A DNA stretch of 64,000 nucleotides, taken from positions 25,584,100-25,648,099 of the forward strand of contig CM034532.1 in the NCBI GenBank assembly GCA_020002185.1, given 5' to 3'. Positions 36,690-49,104 of this stretch are shown here, one piece after another. Within the stretch, counting starts at the first letter, position 1. The number at the start of each line of letters is the position of its first letter. A program made the position numbers and the translations under genes. Below the pieces are notes generated by a model. It ran no database searches, was not told the DNA's origin, and saw nothing but the letters and a program-made list of their open reading frames with translations. The DNA is from Paraescarpia echinospica. Taxonomy: Eukaryota; Annelida; Polychaeta; Sabellida; Siboglinidae.

Positions 36690-37440
36690 AAATAGAATCT
36701 CATCATAATCACATACCTTAAAGGGGCATATCAACATCATCACCTCACTCAAAGAGGACACATCTCAAAAATCATCACCCAAATCATCACACCACCTTAT
36801 TGGCATCGTCAGTAAGAAGCTGAACATCTATGGGCCTCCTTTGGTGATGATATTAATACTGAAATATTCCAACTCAAAGTGGACATATCAACATCATTAC
36901 CCAACTCAAAGGGGGTACATTGATCAACATCATCATCAAACTCAAAGGGGACATATTGATCAACATCATCACCCAACTCAAGAAGGAATACATCAACACC
37001 ATCACCCAACTCAAAGGGACTGTTGATCACAACTCAAAGCAGACTTTTCATCACCCAAACTCCAAGGGGACACAACAACACCTTCACCCAACTCAAATGA
37101 GACACCTCAACATCATAATCCAACTCAAAGGAGACACATCAACATCATCATCCAACTCAAAGGGACTTTTGATCACCACAACTCAAAAGGAACACTTCAA
37201 CATCATCACCTGATTCAAAGGGAACAACTTAACATCATCACCCCGACTTTCAGGGAACACATCAACTTCATCACCTAACTCAAAATATATCATCACCCAA
37301 CTAAAAATGGACACCTCTACATCATCACCCCAACTCAAAGGGGGCACCTCAAATCTTCATCCAACTCAATGTGAACGTATTCAATCATCACCCAAATCAA
37401 AGTGGACACATCAACGTCATCACACCATCTGTTTGACATC
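36690..37440. repeat. Diverged ~33 bp repeat
   Basis: About 20 degenerate copies of a unit with CATCATCACCCAACTCAAAG and GGGACACATCAA. It is the oldest-looking array in the intergenic region. Confidence 0.88.
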
Positions 37441-37699
37441 ATCAGTTAAAAAATGAACATTTATATGCCTACTTTGGCGATAATGTTAATATTGAAATAT
37501 CCACCTACTTTTGCGTTACATCTGTGTAGCTATAAGTTGTACCAGAGCTTGTAGGCAGTTGCTGCTCTATCACCGAGTATGAGAGAGGGCCATGATGCAA
37601 AAAGAGTCATTGTTCTATCACTTCAAGTGTGAGAGAGGATGCAAGACAAGTTGCTGCTCTGTCACCTCTGTTGTCTGTTGCCTGTTTTGTAGCGTTTCA

Positions 37700-38127
37700 G
37701 TCACCCACCCGCGGTGACGTCATGTCTGCATACCCGATTACCGATATTGTTGCATTTCCATTCTTGAGTATGGTTCTAGTTCGTTAATTCGTATTTATAT
37801 TTGTTTGATTCTCTGCGTTTTTTTCCCCCGAGTCTCTTCACTAGTTGAAACCTGGAGAATTTATGTTATTTTACTTGACGAGATTATCATGTCTTTTATG
37901 AGTCCGTCTAGCTTGTTGAAAATGCAGGTGACTGGCGATCCCCGTTAATGGCCATGCTAACAATTGGCCTGATTGTAAAACAATCAAATCGCCCATATAA
38001 ACATGAAATAGTCATACATGCTGGTAGGTTATTAGTTTCTAACGCACTACGTTCGCGGTCCGTCACCGCGAAACCGAGGTTGGTGGCGCACTCTGTCGTA
38101 CAAGGCTGTCATTAGCAGTTCACGAAA
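37700..38127 (+). promoter_or_regulatory. LMBRD1: Candidate LMBRD1 promoter and 5' UTR
   Basis: Directly upstream of the LMBRD1 start codon the sequence changes from repeats to GC-richer unique DNA. It contains a full CRE palindrome TGACGTCA (37715-37722) in CCGCGGTGACGTCATG and a CpG-rich stretch near 38045-38095 (CTACGTTCGCGGTCCGTCAC). No TATA box is obvious. The transcription start cannot be placed from sequence; the region is proposed by position and composition only. Confidence 0.5.
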
Positions 38128-38187
38128 ATGGCGAATCTTCAAGTTGTTTTGGCTGCTGGATGGATTCCGTTTGTAGTTTCTCTAGTG
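38128..38187 (+). CDS. LMBRD1: LMBRD1 exon 1
   Basis: Twenty codons, MANLQVVLAAGWIPFVVSLV, the start of the first membrane helix. The ATG has a good context (ACGAAAATGGCG: A at -3, G at +4) and is the first ATG in the GC-rich leader. Donor: GTG followed by GTAATAC, phase 0; a GT one codon earlier is possible but poorer. The next exon continues with LILIFSLLYVRRYQ, completing the helix. The N-terminus is shorter than in mammals. Confidence 0.85.
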
Positions 38188-38384
38188 GTAATACATGCTT
38201 GTCATCGCTTGATTTTTATATTTGTTTTTCACCTTGTTTTCGTAATTCTTGTGACATTATGTATACGATGAGTGTTATTGAATGGGGTTCGAATTAGTGT
38301 TTATAAAAGTATACACAGTCGCGATTTGTTGACAATCGCGATTTGTTGTCTATCACTTATCATGTTGACAACACTCAGTATCAC

Positions 38385-38700
38385 AGATTCAGAGTCACAA
38401 GAACAAAGAAGGTGGGCAGAAGAAGGATGACTGACCTGAGGAAAGAGGTTGGGATGGAATGCAGCCTAACAGGAAGACTGGCGAGAAGCCGGATGAGATG
38501 GGCAGGTCACTTGGCTGTTGGCAATGGATGCAGGCAAACTTGCAAAAAGCAGAGGCGGAACAACACAAAGGACGCAGGAGAAGGGGGAGGCGACAACTGA
38601 AATGGGAGGCCTGTGTGAGGAGGAACATGAGACGAACAGGTGAGGATGAGAGATGAAGAGAAGAGGCTGCTGACAGGAAGCTATGAAGAGGATGAATATG
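38385..38700 (+). mobile_element. LINE 3'-end relic in LMBRD1 intron 1
   Basis: Broken plus-strand frames read LTGRLARSRMRWAGHLA and, after a frameshift, KWEACVRRNMRRTGEDER. These are the typical C-terminal motifs of non-LTR reverse transcriptases (R-x-RWxGH...W.DCVRRDL...). Only the last ~100 codons survive. No flanking duplication was seen. Confidence 0.78.
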
Positions 38701-39562
38701 ACAAGAGTAGTTCAACAATACTATAGCATAGGCCTATAACATATATCTAACCCTCACCCCTGTACAGCGAACAAGGAGGAAGAACACATCCTACTAATTC
38801 TAAATAAATCTAGGCTAAAGCCTAAAACTACATTCAACACACATGTAAACTATCTGACAGGAGAATCCGGTAAGAATCTATACTAGAGTCTCCCAAATTT
38901 GTGCATAGCACAATTTGGTGCAGTGCAGTGTTGTATCATTTGTCTCAAACGTAAAACACCGAATGATGACATGACAATCAAGTTTCTTAACACTGGGATA
39001 TACCAACATCAACAATTGTAGCTGCCAGTAGCTGAGAAAAATTATACTGAATTGGACGAGGCACGAACTTAGTTAGGACACACAACGATAATGGACAAGT
39101 GACTCTAGATAATGAAGGAAAACCCTGGCAATAAACTGCTCGTGTGTCTAGGGTAAATGGAGGCAAATTAGTGACCTGGGGCATTAGTGACCACTTTTGA
39201 TAAAACCATTGAAACATGCACAACACAAATGTTGTACATTAGTATTTTGATAGCTTTGTGCGATAATGTGTTGGTGGTCAAACTGCTCATAAATCCTGTA
39301 TATAGGGTGGTCAATAATGTCCCGCAAGCTACTTAGCAACTTTGAGAAATGTTGAGCTACTAATTTTACAGAAGCAACTACCTGAGGAATGTTATCAGAA
39401 AGAAACTGATGACATCAACCACTTTGTAGACATCCTTAAATTTTAAATACTGAAAGGAGACACCTCGATATATGATTTTTCATTCCTTCAGTGACCAGTT
39501 AAGCTTTCACAGTATCCAGTAATTACCATAATATTAACACGATTTTTGTGTATGTGTTTCAG
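38701..39562. other. Remainder of LMBRD1 intron 1
   Basis: AT-rich intron without visible repeats; it ends in the acceptor TATGTGTTTCAG. Confidence 0.6.
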
Positions 39563-39739
39563 CTGATCTTGATCTTCTCATTGCTGTACGTGCGTCGCTA
39601 CCAGAATTACCATGACCGCGAACTGTGTTCAACAGTTGCCTCTGTCCTTGGCATCGCCGTCTCCCTCTTCACATGTGCTCTTGTACCCGTCGACATCTTC
39701 CTCGTCTCCTACATGAAAGACAGTGATGGACACTTTAAA
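39563..39739 (+). CDS. LMBRD1: LMBRD1 exon 2
   Basis: Fifty-nine codons, phase 0 at both ends. It covers the end of membrane helix 1 (LILIFSLLYV), a charged cytosolic turn (RRYQNYHDREL) and helix 2 (SVLGIAVSLFTCALVPVDIF), then LVSYMKDSDGHFK. The PVDIFLVSYMK block is a hallmark of LMBD1. Acceptor GTTTCAG, donor AAA followed by GTACGTAG. Neither junction is duplicated. Confidence 0.96.
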
Positions 39740-40526
39740 GTACGTAGTTTGTAATGTTTGCCTTTTGTATAATGTTATGTCTTCACCATATGTTTTTATA
39801 AATACCAGTGTCCACCCACCCATTGAGCAACAAACCAAATGTAGCAATGGTCACCAGTACGCTATTTTAAAGTTAAACTTGTTCCCATTACCATTTAATT
39901 TCTGTTGTTGCCGATGGGACAGTTCGTTCTTCGTCTGGTTCTTCTACATGTGGTGCGCTCACAAAGGGCCGATATAGGAAAAACCGTCTAAAGCTTTTGT
40001 TTGTCAGATAGATACACAGTAAGTAAATATTGCCTGTTTAATTATATTTCCAATAATGACTACTACTTATTGGCATTGCAACAAAATTAATGTAGTATTG
40101 CGTCACCACATTGATTAATAAAACTCAGTTTGTGATACCACATTATGGCATCGCATGCAGCAGATCATTTTAACTTAACTCCAATGGCACCACCTGGGGA
40201 ATGACTGACAACTCGCTATAACAGTAAGAAACTCAAAATAACTATCTGGTTTTTTTCAAATACATCACCAGTTGGCCAGTGGTCAAGTGGTAAGTGAATC
40301 CCTGCACCTGATAAGGGACAGACTTACAATTCTCCAAAGTTAGCATTAAATTAAGTGTGTTCTACATGCTGTCTGCTTCTAGTTTTTTATATGAAAAAAT
40401 TATAAATAAACATGCAGCTTCAAATTGTCACTGAGATTAATTTCAGTAGTATTAACTATAGAAAATCAGATGCTGTTGTTATTAATTTCATTGACTATAC
40501 AAACTAACCAGAGAAATGTGTTGTAG
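39740..40526. other. LMBRD1 intron 2 with a dispersed-repeat fragment
   Basis: It contains the reverse complement (40171-40215) of the fragment seen at 4066-4110 and a tRNA-like stretch TTGGCCAGTGGTCAAGTGGT near 40271 that may be a SINE head remnant. The remainder is AT-rich and unremarkable. Confidence 0.55.
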
Positions 40527-40590
40527 GATTGGGCAAAGGATGTGGAGAGTCGAGATACAATTGTGAATTCAGTGCTCTACATTTACTACG
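40527..40590 (+). CDS. LMBRD1: LMBRD1 exon 3
   Basis: Sixty-four nt, phase 0 in and phase 1 out: DWAKDVESRDTIVNSVLYIY then Y and one base. It matches the DWA...VLYxYY segment of LMBD1 that follows the first luminal stretch. Acceptor TTGTAG, donor TACTACG followed by GTGCGT. It joins exon 4 across the array-filled 7.9 kb intron 3. Confidence 0.93.
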
Positions 40591-40702
40591 GTGCGTATAC
40601 GTGGTGACAATATCAAGATATTCTACATTTAATTCTTTCAATAATGTTAAAATAATGGGATTTAAATCAAATAGGCAATGAGTGACTGTCATTCTTATAC
40701 TC

Positions 40703-41759
40703 ATGTGAATAGTAACTATTCCACTATGCTGTTGGGAGTAGTAACTATTCCACTATGCTGTTGTGAGTAGTAACTATTCCACTATGCTGCTGGGAGTAGT
40801 AACTATTCCACTATGCTGTTGGGAGTAGTAACTATTCCACTATGCTGTTGGGAGTAGTAACTATTCCACTATGCTGTTGGGAGTAGTAACTATTCCACTA
40901 TGCTGTTGTGAGTAGTAACTATTTCACTATGCTGTTATGAGTAGTAACTATTCCACTATGCTGTTGTGAGTAGTAACTATTCCAATATGCTGTTGTGAGT
41001 AGTAACTATTCCACTATGCTGTTGTGAGTAGTAACTATTCCACTATGCTGTTGGGAGTAGTAACTATTCAACTATGCTGTTGTGAGTAGTAACTATTCAA
41101 CTATGCTGTTGTGAGTAGTAACTATTCAACTATGCTGTTGTGAGTAGTAACTATTCCACTATGCTGTTGGGAGTAGTAACTACTCCACTATGCTGTTGGG
41201 AGTAGTAACTATTCCACTATGCTGTTGGGAGTAGTAACTATTCCACTATGCTGTTGTGAGTAGTAACTATTCCACTATGCTGTTGTGAGTAGTAACTATT
41301 CCACTATGCTGTTGTGAGTAGTAACTATTCCACTATGCTGTTGTGAGTAGTAACTATTCCACTATGCTGTTGTGAGTAGTAACTATTCCACTATGCTGTT
41401 GGGAGTAGTAACTATTCCACTATGCTGTTGTGAGTAGTAACTATTCCACTATGCTGTTGTGAGTAGTAACTATTCCACTATGCTGTTGGGAGTAGTAACT
41501 ATTCCACTATGCTGTTGTGAGTAGTAACTATTCCACTATGCTGTTGTGAGTAGTAACTATTCCACTATGCTGTTGTGAGTAGTAACTATTCCACTATGCT
41601 GTTGTGAGTAGTAACTATTCCACTATGCGGTTGTGAGTAGTAACTATTCCACTATGCTGTTGTGAGTAGTAACTATTCCACTATGCTGTTGTGAGTGGTA
41701 ACTATTCCACTATGCTGTTGTGAGTAGTAACTATTCCACTATGCTGTTGTGAGTAGTAA
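40703..41759. repeat. 29 bp minisatellite in intron 3
   Basis: About 36 copies of GTAGTAACTATTCCACTATG plus CTGTTGTGA (or GGGA). It ends abruptly at the pogo-like element at 41762, and degenerate relatives resume after it (42895-43330), so the transposon inserted within an older, larger repeat zone. Confidence 0.97.
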
Positions 41760-41761
41760 TA

Positions 41762-42891
41762 CAGTGCCACACGCTTATAACGAACATGGATACAACGAAT
41801 TGAAGGATATAACGAAACAATTTGTTATGTACAGATTGTTTCCCTATCTTTCCACTATAAACATTCAAGCATACTATGAACTCGGGTATAACAAATTCAC
41901 GGTTATTACAAACACCTTATCCTGAATAAATTTTGCTGTATAAAAAATTTCTGTCCAACTGAAAATCGCCCGGTTATTCGCATATACTTCCCGCCCGTGA
42001 CCTGGAAGCCATTTAGTAGCTGTGCATAGCACCATTGCCAAAGTAATTAGGTCAATGAGGGAAATCATTCCTATCAGGGCTATGCTGTCAGATGATGCTG
42101 CATCACACTGCGACTGGCTTGAGGATTTCCTTTCAACAGCAAACAAAAGTCAATGGAGGACTTCTTCAAACAGATTAACTGGTGTCATTCTGTGTGTGTT
42201 AGGTCAATGAGGGACATCATCAAAGGTGATTGTTAGCTGCCCACTAAGCTATTTTTAAATAAACATTGACGAAAATGACGATTTTGACCCATCTCCTGCT
42301 GAGCAGATAAAGAACATCGCCGGGTGTTTCGACAGGCTGCGCGATATATGACAGTTCATCCGTAACAGGGCTACACAGTCGGATGATGCTGCAGCGCGCT
42401 GCGACTGGCTTGAGGATTTCCTGTTGTCTGGTGCCCTAGCCAACAGCAAACAAACGACACTGGAGGACTTCTTCAAAGCACATTAACTGGTGGCATTCTG
42501 TGTGTGTGTGCGTGCATGCGTGTGCGTTGTACAAGAAGTAGTAAATACCTTTACTCCATCCTGCCACAGTTCATGTTTAGTGTGCTTGGACATGGCATGC
42601 TCGCCATGTGTTTACATCATATTTCGTTACTTTTTCACAGACAGTGGACTGCGATGTTATATTATAACTACACTTAATAGTAACATTTGCAACTGCTCCA
42701 TGTGTCATCTAAATAAATGTTACATAAACAAATATCTTTGCTTTTGATAGACACCTCGCAAATAGTTTAAAAAAACTCACATTCAACACTGCCACCTAGT
42801 GGGTAAATACATACACGCATATGATGAATTCACGGATATAACGAACTTGTTAGCTACCCACAAAGTAGTTTGTTACAAGCGTGTTGCACTG
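41762..42891 (+). mobile_element. pogo/Tigger-like element in intron 3 (1130 bp)
   Basis: The ends CAGTGCCACACGCTTATAAC and the reverse complement of CAGTGCAACACGCTTGTAAC are inverted repeats, and TA flanks both sides (41760-41761 and 42892-42893). Inside, ATAACGAA words recur near both ends. Two plus-strand copies of a transposase C-terminal tail survive: SDDAASHCDWLEDFLS near 42090 and SDDAAARCDWLEDFLLSG followed by KQTTLEDFFKAH and a stop near 42380-42486. The catalytic region is missing. Its terminal repeats differ from those of the element at 27320-28568, so it is a separate family. Confidence 0.87.
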
Positions 42892-42894
42892 TAG

Positions 42895-43330
42895 TTTGAC
42901 TGCATTGTTATGAATAATGACATGCACCTGTGAATAGTGACTACTCCTATACACTGTTGTGAGTAGTTCCTATTCCAATACACTGTTGTGAATAGTAACT
43001 ACTCAGCTACTGTGTTGTGAATAGTGACATTTCCCTAACATTGATGTACATAGTGATCATTAAGCTACGCTACACGGATGTGAATAATAACCATTTCGAC
43101 AGACTCTTGTGAATAGTGATGACCCTGTTACTCCAATGCACTGTTGCGAATTGTGACTATTCGACTTCTGTGTTGTGAATACTGATTTTTCCCTTACAGT
43201 TTTGTGAATAGTAATCATTAAGCTACACTTGTGTCATTAATGACTATTTTGATACTCTTGTGAATAGTGACTACTCCCATACACTGTTGTGAATAGTGAC
43301 TATTGCTACACACACGCCTGTTGAATAGTT
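42895..43330. repeat. Degenerate GTGAATAGTGACTATT repeats
   Basis: About 11 strongly diverged copies of a ~39 bp unit (TGTTGTGAATAGTGACTATT), related to the 29 bp array before the transposon. They lead into the 38 bp array. Confidence 0.85.
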
Positions 43331-43344
43331 ATTATACAAGTGCC

Positions 43345-46300
43345 ATCAAGGGTGTCTTCTTGCTGTGATGTACACTTGTCCGATACTGTTCCTCTTCTTG
43401 CAGTGATATACACCTGTCTGATGCTGTTCTTCTTGCAGTGATGTACACCTGTCTGATGCTGTTCTTCTTCTTGCAGTGATGTACACCTGTCTGATACTGT
43501 TCTTCTTGCAGTGATGTACACCTGTCTGATACTGTTCCTCTTCTTGCAGTGATGTACACCTGTCTGATACTGTTCCTCTTCTTGCAGTGATGTACACTTG
43601 TCTGATACTGTTCCTCTTCTTGCAGTGATGTACACTTGTCTGATACTGTTCTTCTTCTTGCAGTGATGTACACTTGTCTGATACTGTTCCTCTTCTTGCA
43701 GTGATGTACACTTGTCTGATACTGTTCTTCTTCTTGCAGTGATGTACACTTGTCTGATACTGTTCCTCTTCTTGCAGTGATGTACACTTGTCTGATGCTG
43801 TACTTCTTCTTGCAGTGATGTACACTTGTCTGATGCTGTTCTTCTTCTTGCAGTGATGTACACCTGTCTGATACTGTTCCTCTTCTTGCAGTGATATACA
43901 CCTGTCTGATGCTATTCTTCTTGCAGTGATATACACCTGTCTGATGCTGTTCTTCTTGCAGTGATGTACACCTGTCTGATGCTGTTCTTCTTCTTGCAGT
44001 GATGTACACCTGTCTGATACTGTTCTTCTTCTTGCAGTGATGTACACCTGTCTGATACTGTTCTTCTTCTTGCAGTGATGTACACCTGTCTGATACTGTT
44101 CCTCTTCTTGCAGTGATGTACACCTGTCTGATACTGTTCCTCTTCTTGCAGTGATGTACACTTGTCTGATACTGTTCCTCTTCTTGCAGTGATGTACACT
44201 TGTCTGATACTGTTCCTCTTCTTGCAGTGATGTACACTTGTCTGATACTGTTCCTCTTCTTGCAGTGATGTACACTTGTCTGATACTGTTCCTCTTCTTG
44301 CAGTGATGTACACTTGTCTGATACTGTTCTTCTTCTTGCAGTGATGTACACTTGTCTGATACTGTTCCTCTTCTTGCAGTGATGTACACTTGTCTGATAC
44401 TGTTCTTCTTCTTGCAGTGATGTACACTTGTCTGATACTGTTCTTCTTCTTGCAGTGATGTACACTTGTCTGATACTGTTCCTCTTCTTGCAGTGATGTA
44501 CACTTGTCTGATACTGTTCCTCTTCTTGCAGTGATGTACACTTGTCTGATACTGTTCCTCTTCTTGCAGTGATGTACACTTGTCTGATACTGTTCCTCTT
44601 CTTGCAGTGATGTACACTTGTCTGATGCTGTACTTCTTCTTGCAGTGATGTACACTTGTCTGATGCTGTTCTTCTTCTTGCAGTGATGTACACCTGTCTG
44701 ATACTGTTCCTCTTCTTGTCTTGCAGTGATGTACACTTGTCAGATACTGTTCCTCTTCTTGTCTTGCAGTGATGTATACTTGTCTGATACTGTTCCTCTT
44801 CTTGCTGCGATGTACACTTGTCAGATACTGTTCCTCTTCTTGCAGCGATGTACACCTGTCTGATACTGTTCCTCTTCTTGCAGTGATGTACATGTGTCTG
44901 ATACTGTTCCTCTTTTTGCAATGATGTACACTTGTCAGATACTGTTCCTCTTCTTGCAGTGATGTACACCTGTCTGATACTGTTCCTCTTCTTGCTGTGA
45001 TGTACACCTGTCTGATACTGTTCCTCTTCTTGCAGTGATGTACACCTGTCTGATACTGTTCCTCTTCTTGCAGTGATGTACACTTGTCAGATACTATTCC
45101 TCTTCTTGCAGTGATGTACACCTGTCTGATACTGTTCCTCTTCTTGCAGTGATGTACACTTGTCAGATACTGTTCCTCTTCTTGTCTTGCAGTGATGTAC
45201 ACTTGTCTGATACTGTTCCTCTTCTTGTCTTGCAGTGATGTACACTTGTCTGATACTGTTCCTCTTCTTGCTGTGATGTACACCTGTATGATACTGTTCC
45301 TCTTCTTGCAGTGATGTACACTTGTCAGATATTGTTCCTCTTCTTGCAGTGATGTACACTTGTCTGATAATGTTCCTCTTCTTGCAGTGATGTACACCTG
45401 TCTGATACTGTTCCTCTTCTTGCAGTGATGTACATGTGTCTGATACTGTTCCTCTTTTTGCAATGATGTACACTTGTCAGATACTGTTCCTCTTCTTGCA
45501 GTGATGTACACCTGTCTGATACTGTTCCTCTTCTTGCTGTGATGTACACCTGTTTGATACTGTTCCACTTCTTGCAGTGATGTACACCTGTCTGATACTG
45601 TTCCCCTTCTTGCAGTGATGTACACCTGTATGATACTGTTCCTCTTCTTGCAGTGATGTACACTTGTCAGATACTATTCCTCTTCTTGCAGTGATGTACA
45701 CCTGTCTGATACTGTTCCTCTTCTTGCAGTGATGTACACTTGTCAGATACTGTTCCTCTTCTTGTCTTGCAGTGATGTACACTTGTCTGATACTGTTCCT
45801 CTTCTTGTCTTGCAGTGATGTACACTTGTCTGATACTGTTCCTCTTCTTGCTGTGATGTACACCTGTATGATACTGTTCCTCTTCTTGCAGTGATGTACA
45901 CTTGTCAGATATTGTTCCTCTTCTTGCAGTGATGTACACTTGTCTGATACTGTTCCTCTTCTTGCAGTGATGTACACTTGTCTGATACTGTTCCTCTTCT
46001 TGCAGTGATATACACCTGTCTGATGCTGTTCTTCTTGCAGTGATGTACACCTGTCTGATGCTGTTCTTCTTCTTGCAGTGATGTACACCTGTCTGATGCT
46101 GTTCTTCTTCTTGCAGTGATGTACACCTGTCTGATACTGTTCTTCTTGCAGTGATGTACACCTGTCTGATACTGTTCCTCTTCTTGCAGTGATGTACACC
46201 TGTCTGATACTGTTCCTCTTCTTGCAGTGATGTACACTTGTCTGATACTGTTCCTCTTCTTGCAGTGATGTACACTTGTCTGATACTGTTCCTCTTCTTG

Positions 46301-48487
46301 CAGTGATGTACACTTGTCTGATACTGTTCCTCTTCTTGCAGTGATGTACACTTGTCTGATACTGTTCCTCTTCTTGCAGTGATGTACACTTGTCTGATAC
46401 TGTTCTTCTTCTTGCAGTGATGTACACTTGTCTGATACTGTTCTTCTTCTTGCAGTGATGTACACTTGTCTGATACTGTTCCTCTTCTTGCAGTGATGTA
46501 CACTTGTCTGATGATGTACTTCTTCTTGCAGTGATGTACACTTGTCTGATGCTGTTCTTCTTCTTGCAGTGATGTACACCTGTCTGATACTGTTCCTCTT
46601 CTTGCAGTGATATACACCTGTCTGATGCTGTTCTTCTTGCAGTGATATACACCTGTCTGATGCTGTTCTTCTTGCAGTGATGTACACCTGTCTGATGCTG
46701 TTCTTCTTCTTGCAGTGATGTACACCTGTCTGATACTGTTCTTCTTCTTGCAGTGATGTACACCTGTCTGATACTTTTCTTCTTCTTGCAGTGATGTACA
46801 CCTGTCTGATACTGTTCCTCTTCTTGCAGTGATGTACACCTGTCTGATACTGTTCCTCTTCGTGCAGTGATGTACACTTGTCTGATACTGTTCCTCTTCT
46901 TGCAGTGATGTACACTTGTCTGATACTGTTCCTCTTCTTGCAGTGATGTACACTTGTCTGATACTGTTCCTCTTCTTGCAGTGATGTACACTTGTCTGAT
47001 ACTGTTCTTCTTCTTGCAGTGATATACACTTGTCTGATACTGTTCCTCTTCTTGCAGTGATGTACACTTGTCTGATACTGTTCTTCTTCTTGCAGTGATG
47101 TACACTTGTCTGATACTGTTCTTCTTCTTGCAGTGATGTACACTTGTCTGATACTGTTCCTCTTCTTGCAGTGATGTACACTTGTCTGATACTGTTCCTC
47201 TTCTTGCAGTGATGTACACTTGTCTGATACTGTTCTTCTTCTTGCAGTGATGTACACTTGTCTGATACTGTTCCTCTTCTTGCAGTGATGTACACTTGTC
47301 TGATACTGTTCCTCTTCTTGCAGTGATGTACACTTGTCTGATACTGTTCCTCTTCTTGCAGTGATGTACACTTGTCTGATGCTGTACTTCTTCTTGCAGT
47401 GATGTACACTTGTCTGATGCTGTTCTTCTTCTTGCAGTGATGTACACCTGTCTGATACTGTTCCTCTTCTTGTCTTGCAGTGATGTACACTTGTCAGATA
47501 CTGTTCCTCTTCTTGTCTTGCAGTGATGTACACTTGTCAGATACTGTTCCTCTTCTTGCTGTGATGTACACTTGTCTGATACTGTTCCTCTTCTTGCTGC
47601 GATGTACACTTGTCAGATACTGTTCCTCTTCTTGCAGCGATGTACACCTGTCTGATACTGTTCCTCTTCTTGCAGTGATGTACATGTGTCTGATACTGTT
47701 CCTCTTTTTGCAATGATGTACACTTGTCTGATACTGTTCCTCTTCTTGTCTTGCTGTGATGTACACTTGTCTGATACTGTTCCTCTTCTTGCAGTGATGT
47801 ACACCTGTCTGATACTGTTCCTCTTCTTGCTGTGATGTACACTTGCCTGATACTCTTCCTCTTCTTGCAGTGATGTACACTTGTCTGATACTCTTCCTCT
47901 TGCAGTGATATACACTTGTCTGATACTGTTCCTCTTCTTGCTGTGATGTACACCAGTCTGATACTGTTCCTCTTCTTGCTGTGATGTACACCTGTCTGAT
48001 ACTGTTCCTCTTCTTGCAGTGATGTACACTTGTCAGATACTGTTCCTCTTCTTGCAGTGATGTACACTTGTCTGATACTGTTCCTCTTCTTGTCTTGCTG
48101 TGATGTACACTTGTCTGATACTGTTCCTCTTCTTGCAGTGATGTACACTTGTCTGATATTGTTCCTCTTCTTGCAGTGATGTACACTTGTCTGATACTGT
48201 TCCTCTTCTTGTCTTGCTGTGATGTACACTTGTCTGATACTGTTCCTCTTCTTGCAGTGGTGTACACCTGTCTGATACTCTTCCTCTTCTTGTCTTGCTG
48301 TGATGTACACTTGTCTGATACTGTTCCTCTTCTTGCAGTGATGTACACTTGTCTGATACTCTTCCTCTTGCAGTGATATACACTTGTCTGATACCGTTCC
48401 TCTTCTTGCAGTGATGTACACCTGTCTGATGCTCTTCCTCTTCTTGCAGTGATGTACACCTGTCTGATACTCTTCCTCTTCTTGCAG
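43345..48487 (+). repeat. 38 bp array made of the exon 4 splice acceptor and start of exon 4
   Basis: Roughly 130 copies of TGATGTACACCTGTCTGATA followed by CTGTTCCTCTTCTTGCAG. The first 34 nt of each unit equal the first 34 nt of exon 4 (with 1-2 changes); only GCAG is intronic. The coding pyrimidines (CTGTTCCTCTTCTT) act as a polypyrimidine tract before the next AG, so every unit is a plausible acceptor. Some units carry TGTCT insertions or CTGTGATG variants, and blocks of variants recur (for example 44690-45100 with 45660-45900, and 43440-44800 with 46010-47460), showing higher-order duplication. Minus-strand frames up to 759 codons are by-products. Confidence 0.97.
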
Positions 48488-48582
48488 TGATGTACACCTG
48501 TCTGATGCTCTTCCTCTTCTTCATTCTACCTCTCGCTTACTTCTACTACGAAGAGCAAGATGAGGAAGTCAGCTCTATCGGG
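48488..48582 (+). CDS. LMBRD1: LMBRD1 exon 4
   Basis: Ninety-five nt, phase 1 in and phase 0 out: with the G of exon 3 it reads VMYTCLMLFLFFILPLAYFY then YEEQDEEVSSIG. This is a membrane helix followed by the conserved FYYEE-acidic cytosolic segment of LMBD1. The acceptor is the last of the ~130 CTTCTTGCAG sites; the exon is distinguished by CTTCTTCATTCTACC where array units have CTTCTTGCAG. Using the unit just upstream would read CTC TTC TTG CAG TGA, a stop. Donor ATCGGG followed by GTAGGC. Confidence 0.93.
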
Positions 48583-49104
48583 GTAGGCATCATTATACTA
48601 GTTGTAACTTCACTAGTTCCTGTCTGCTGTCACCAGGTGGTCTTGGCTCATTCTACATCCATCGATATGTTCACATTTAGTAGAAGTCCCAGCTGCCCAC
48701 TTGTTTATTTCTGCGGGGAGGCAATCCAATCGTTTTTATCATAAAGTCATGTTATACACTATATGGACTAGATATCTATTGTAACCGCCCAAATGTTTTT
48801 TAATGTACCCTTTTTTGTTGTTGAAATGTTTACTTGACAGCACAATGTTTTCGAAGGTATGGCCTCGAGTCCAGTGGGAATCAAAACCCAAATGAATGCA
48901 TTCAAATGAAATTACGCTAGGCAATCAGTACATTATAATAGATATAGCTTATACCATTATTACCATGTAACATGATTTCATTACCAACATTAATCAGGTT
49001 GCCTCCCTTCAATAGCCAGTGTTGGAATAATAGAATAGCAGTAATGTATTCTGTAGTAATAAATATTGGTAAAAAAAAGTAATTAATTTTGTGATAGATG
49101 AGTT
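48583..49104. other. Start of LMBRD1 intron 4
   Basis: Unique AT-rich intron before the 82 bp array. No copies of the exon 4 donor are seen here. Confidence 0.6.

Noticed and set aside
38395..38718. Minus-strand 107-codon frame
   Set aside because: It is the shadow of a plus-strand LINE C-terminal relic.
48149..48521. Use of an earlier acceptor in the intron 3 array as the true start of exon 4
   Set aside because: The next upstream copy reads CAG TGA in frame, so only the final acceptor at 48487/48488 gives an open exon that matches the LMBD1 family.
43332..48524. Minus-strand frames up to 759 codons (YITARRGTVSDKCTSLQEEEQ-like repeats)
   Set aside because: They are antisense to the exon-4-derived 38 bp array; three frames are open at once and read the same repeat shifted.
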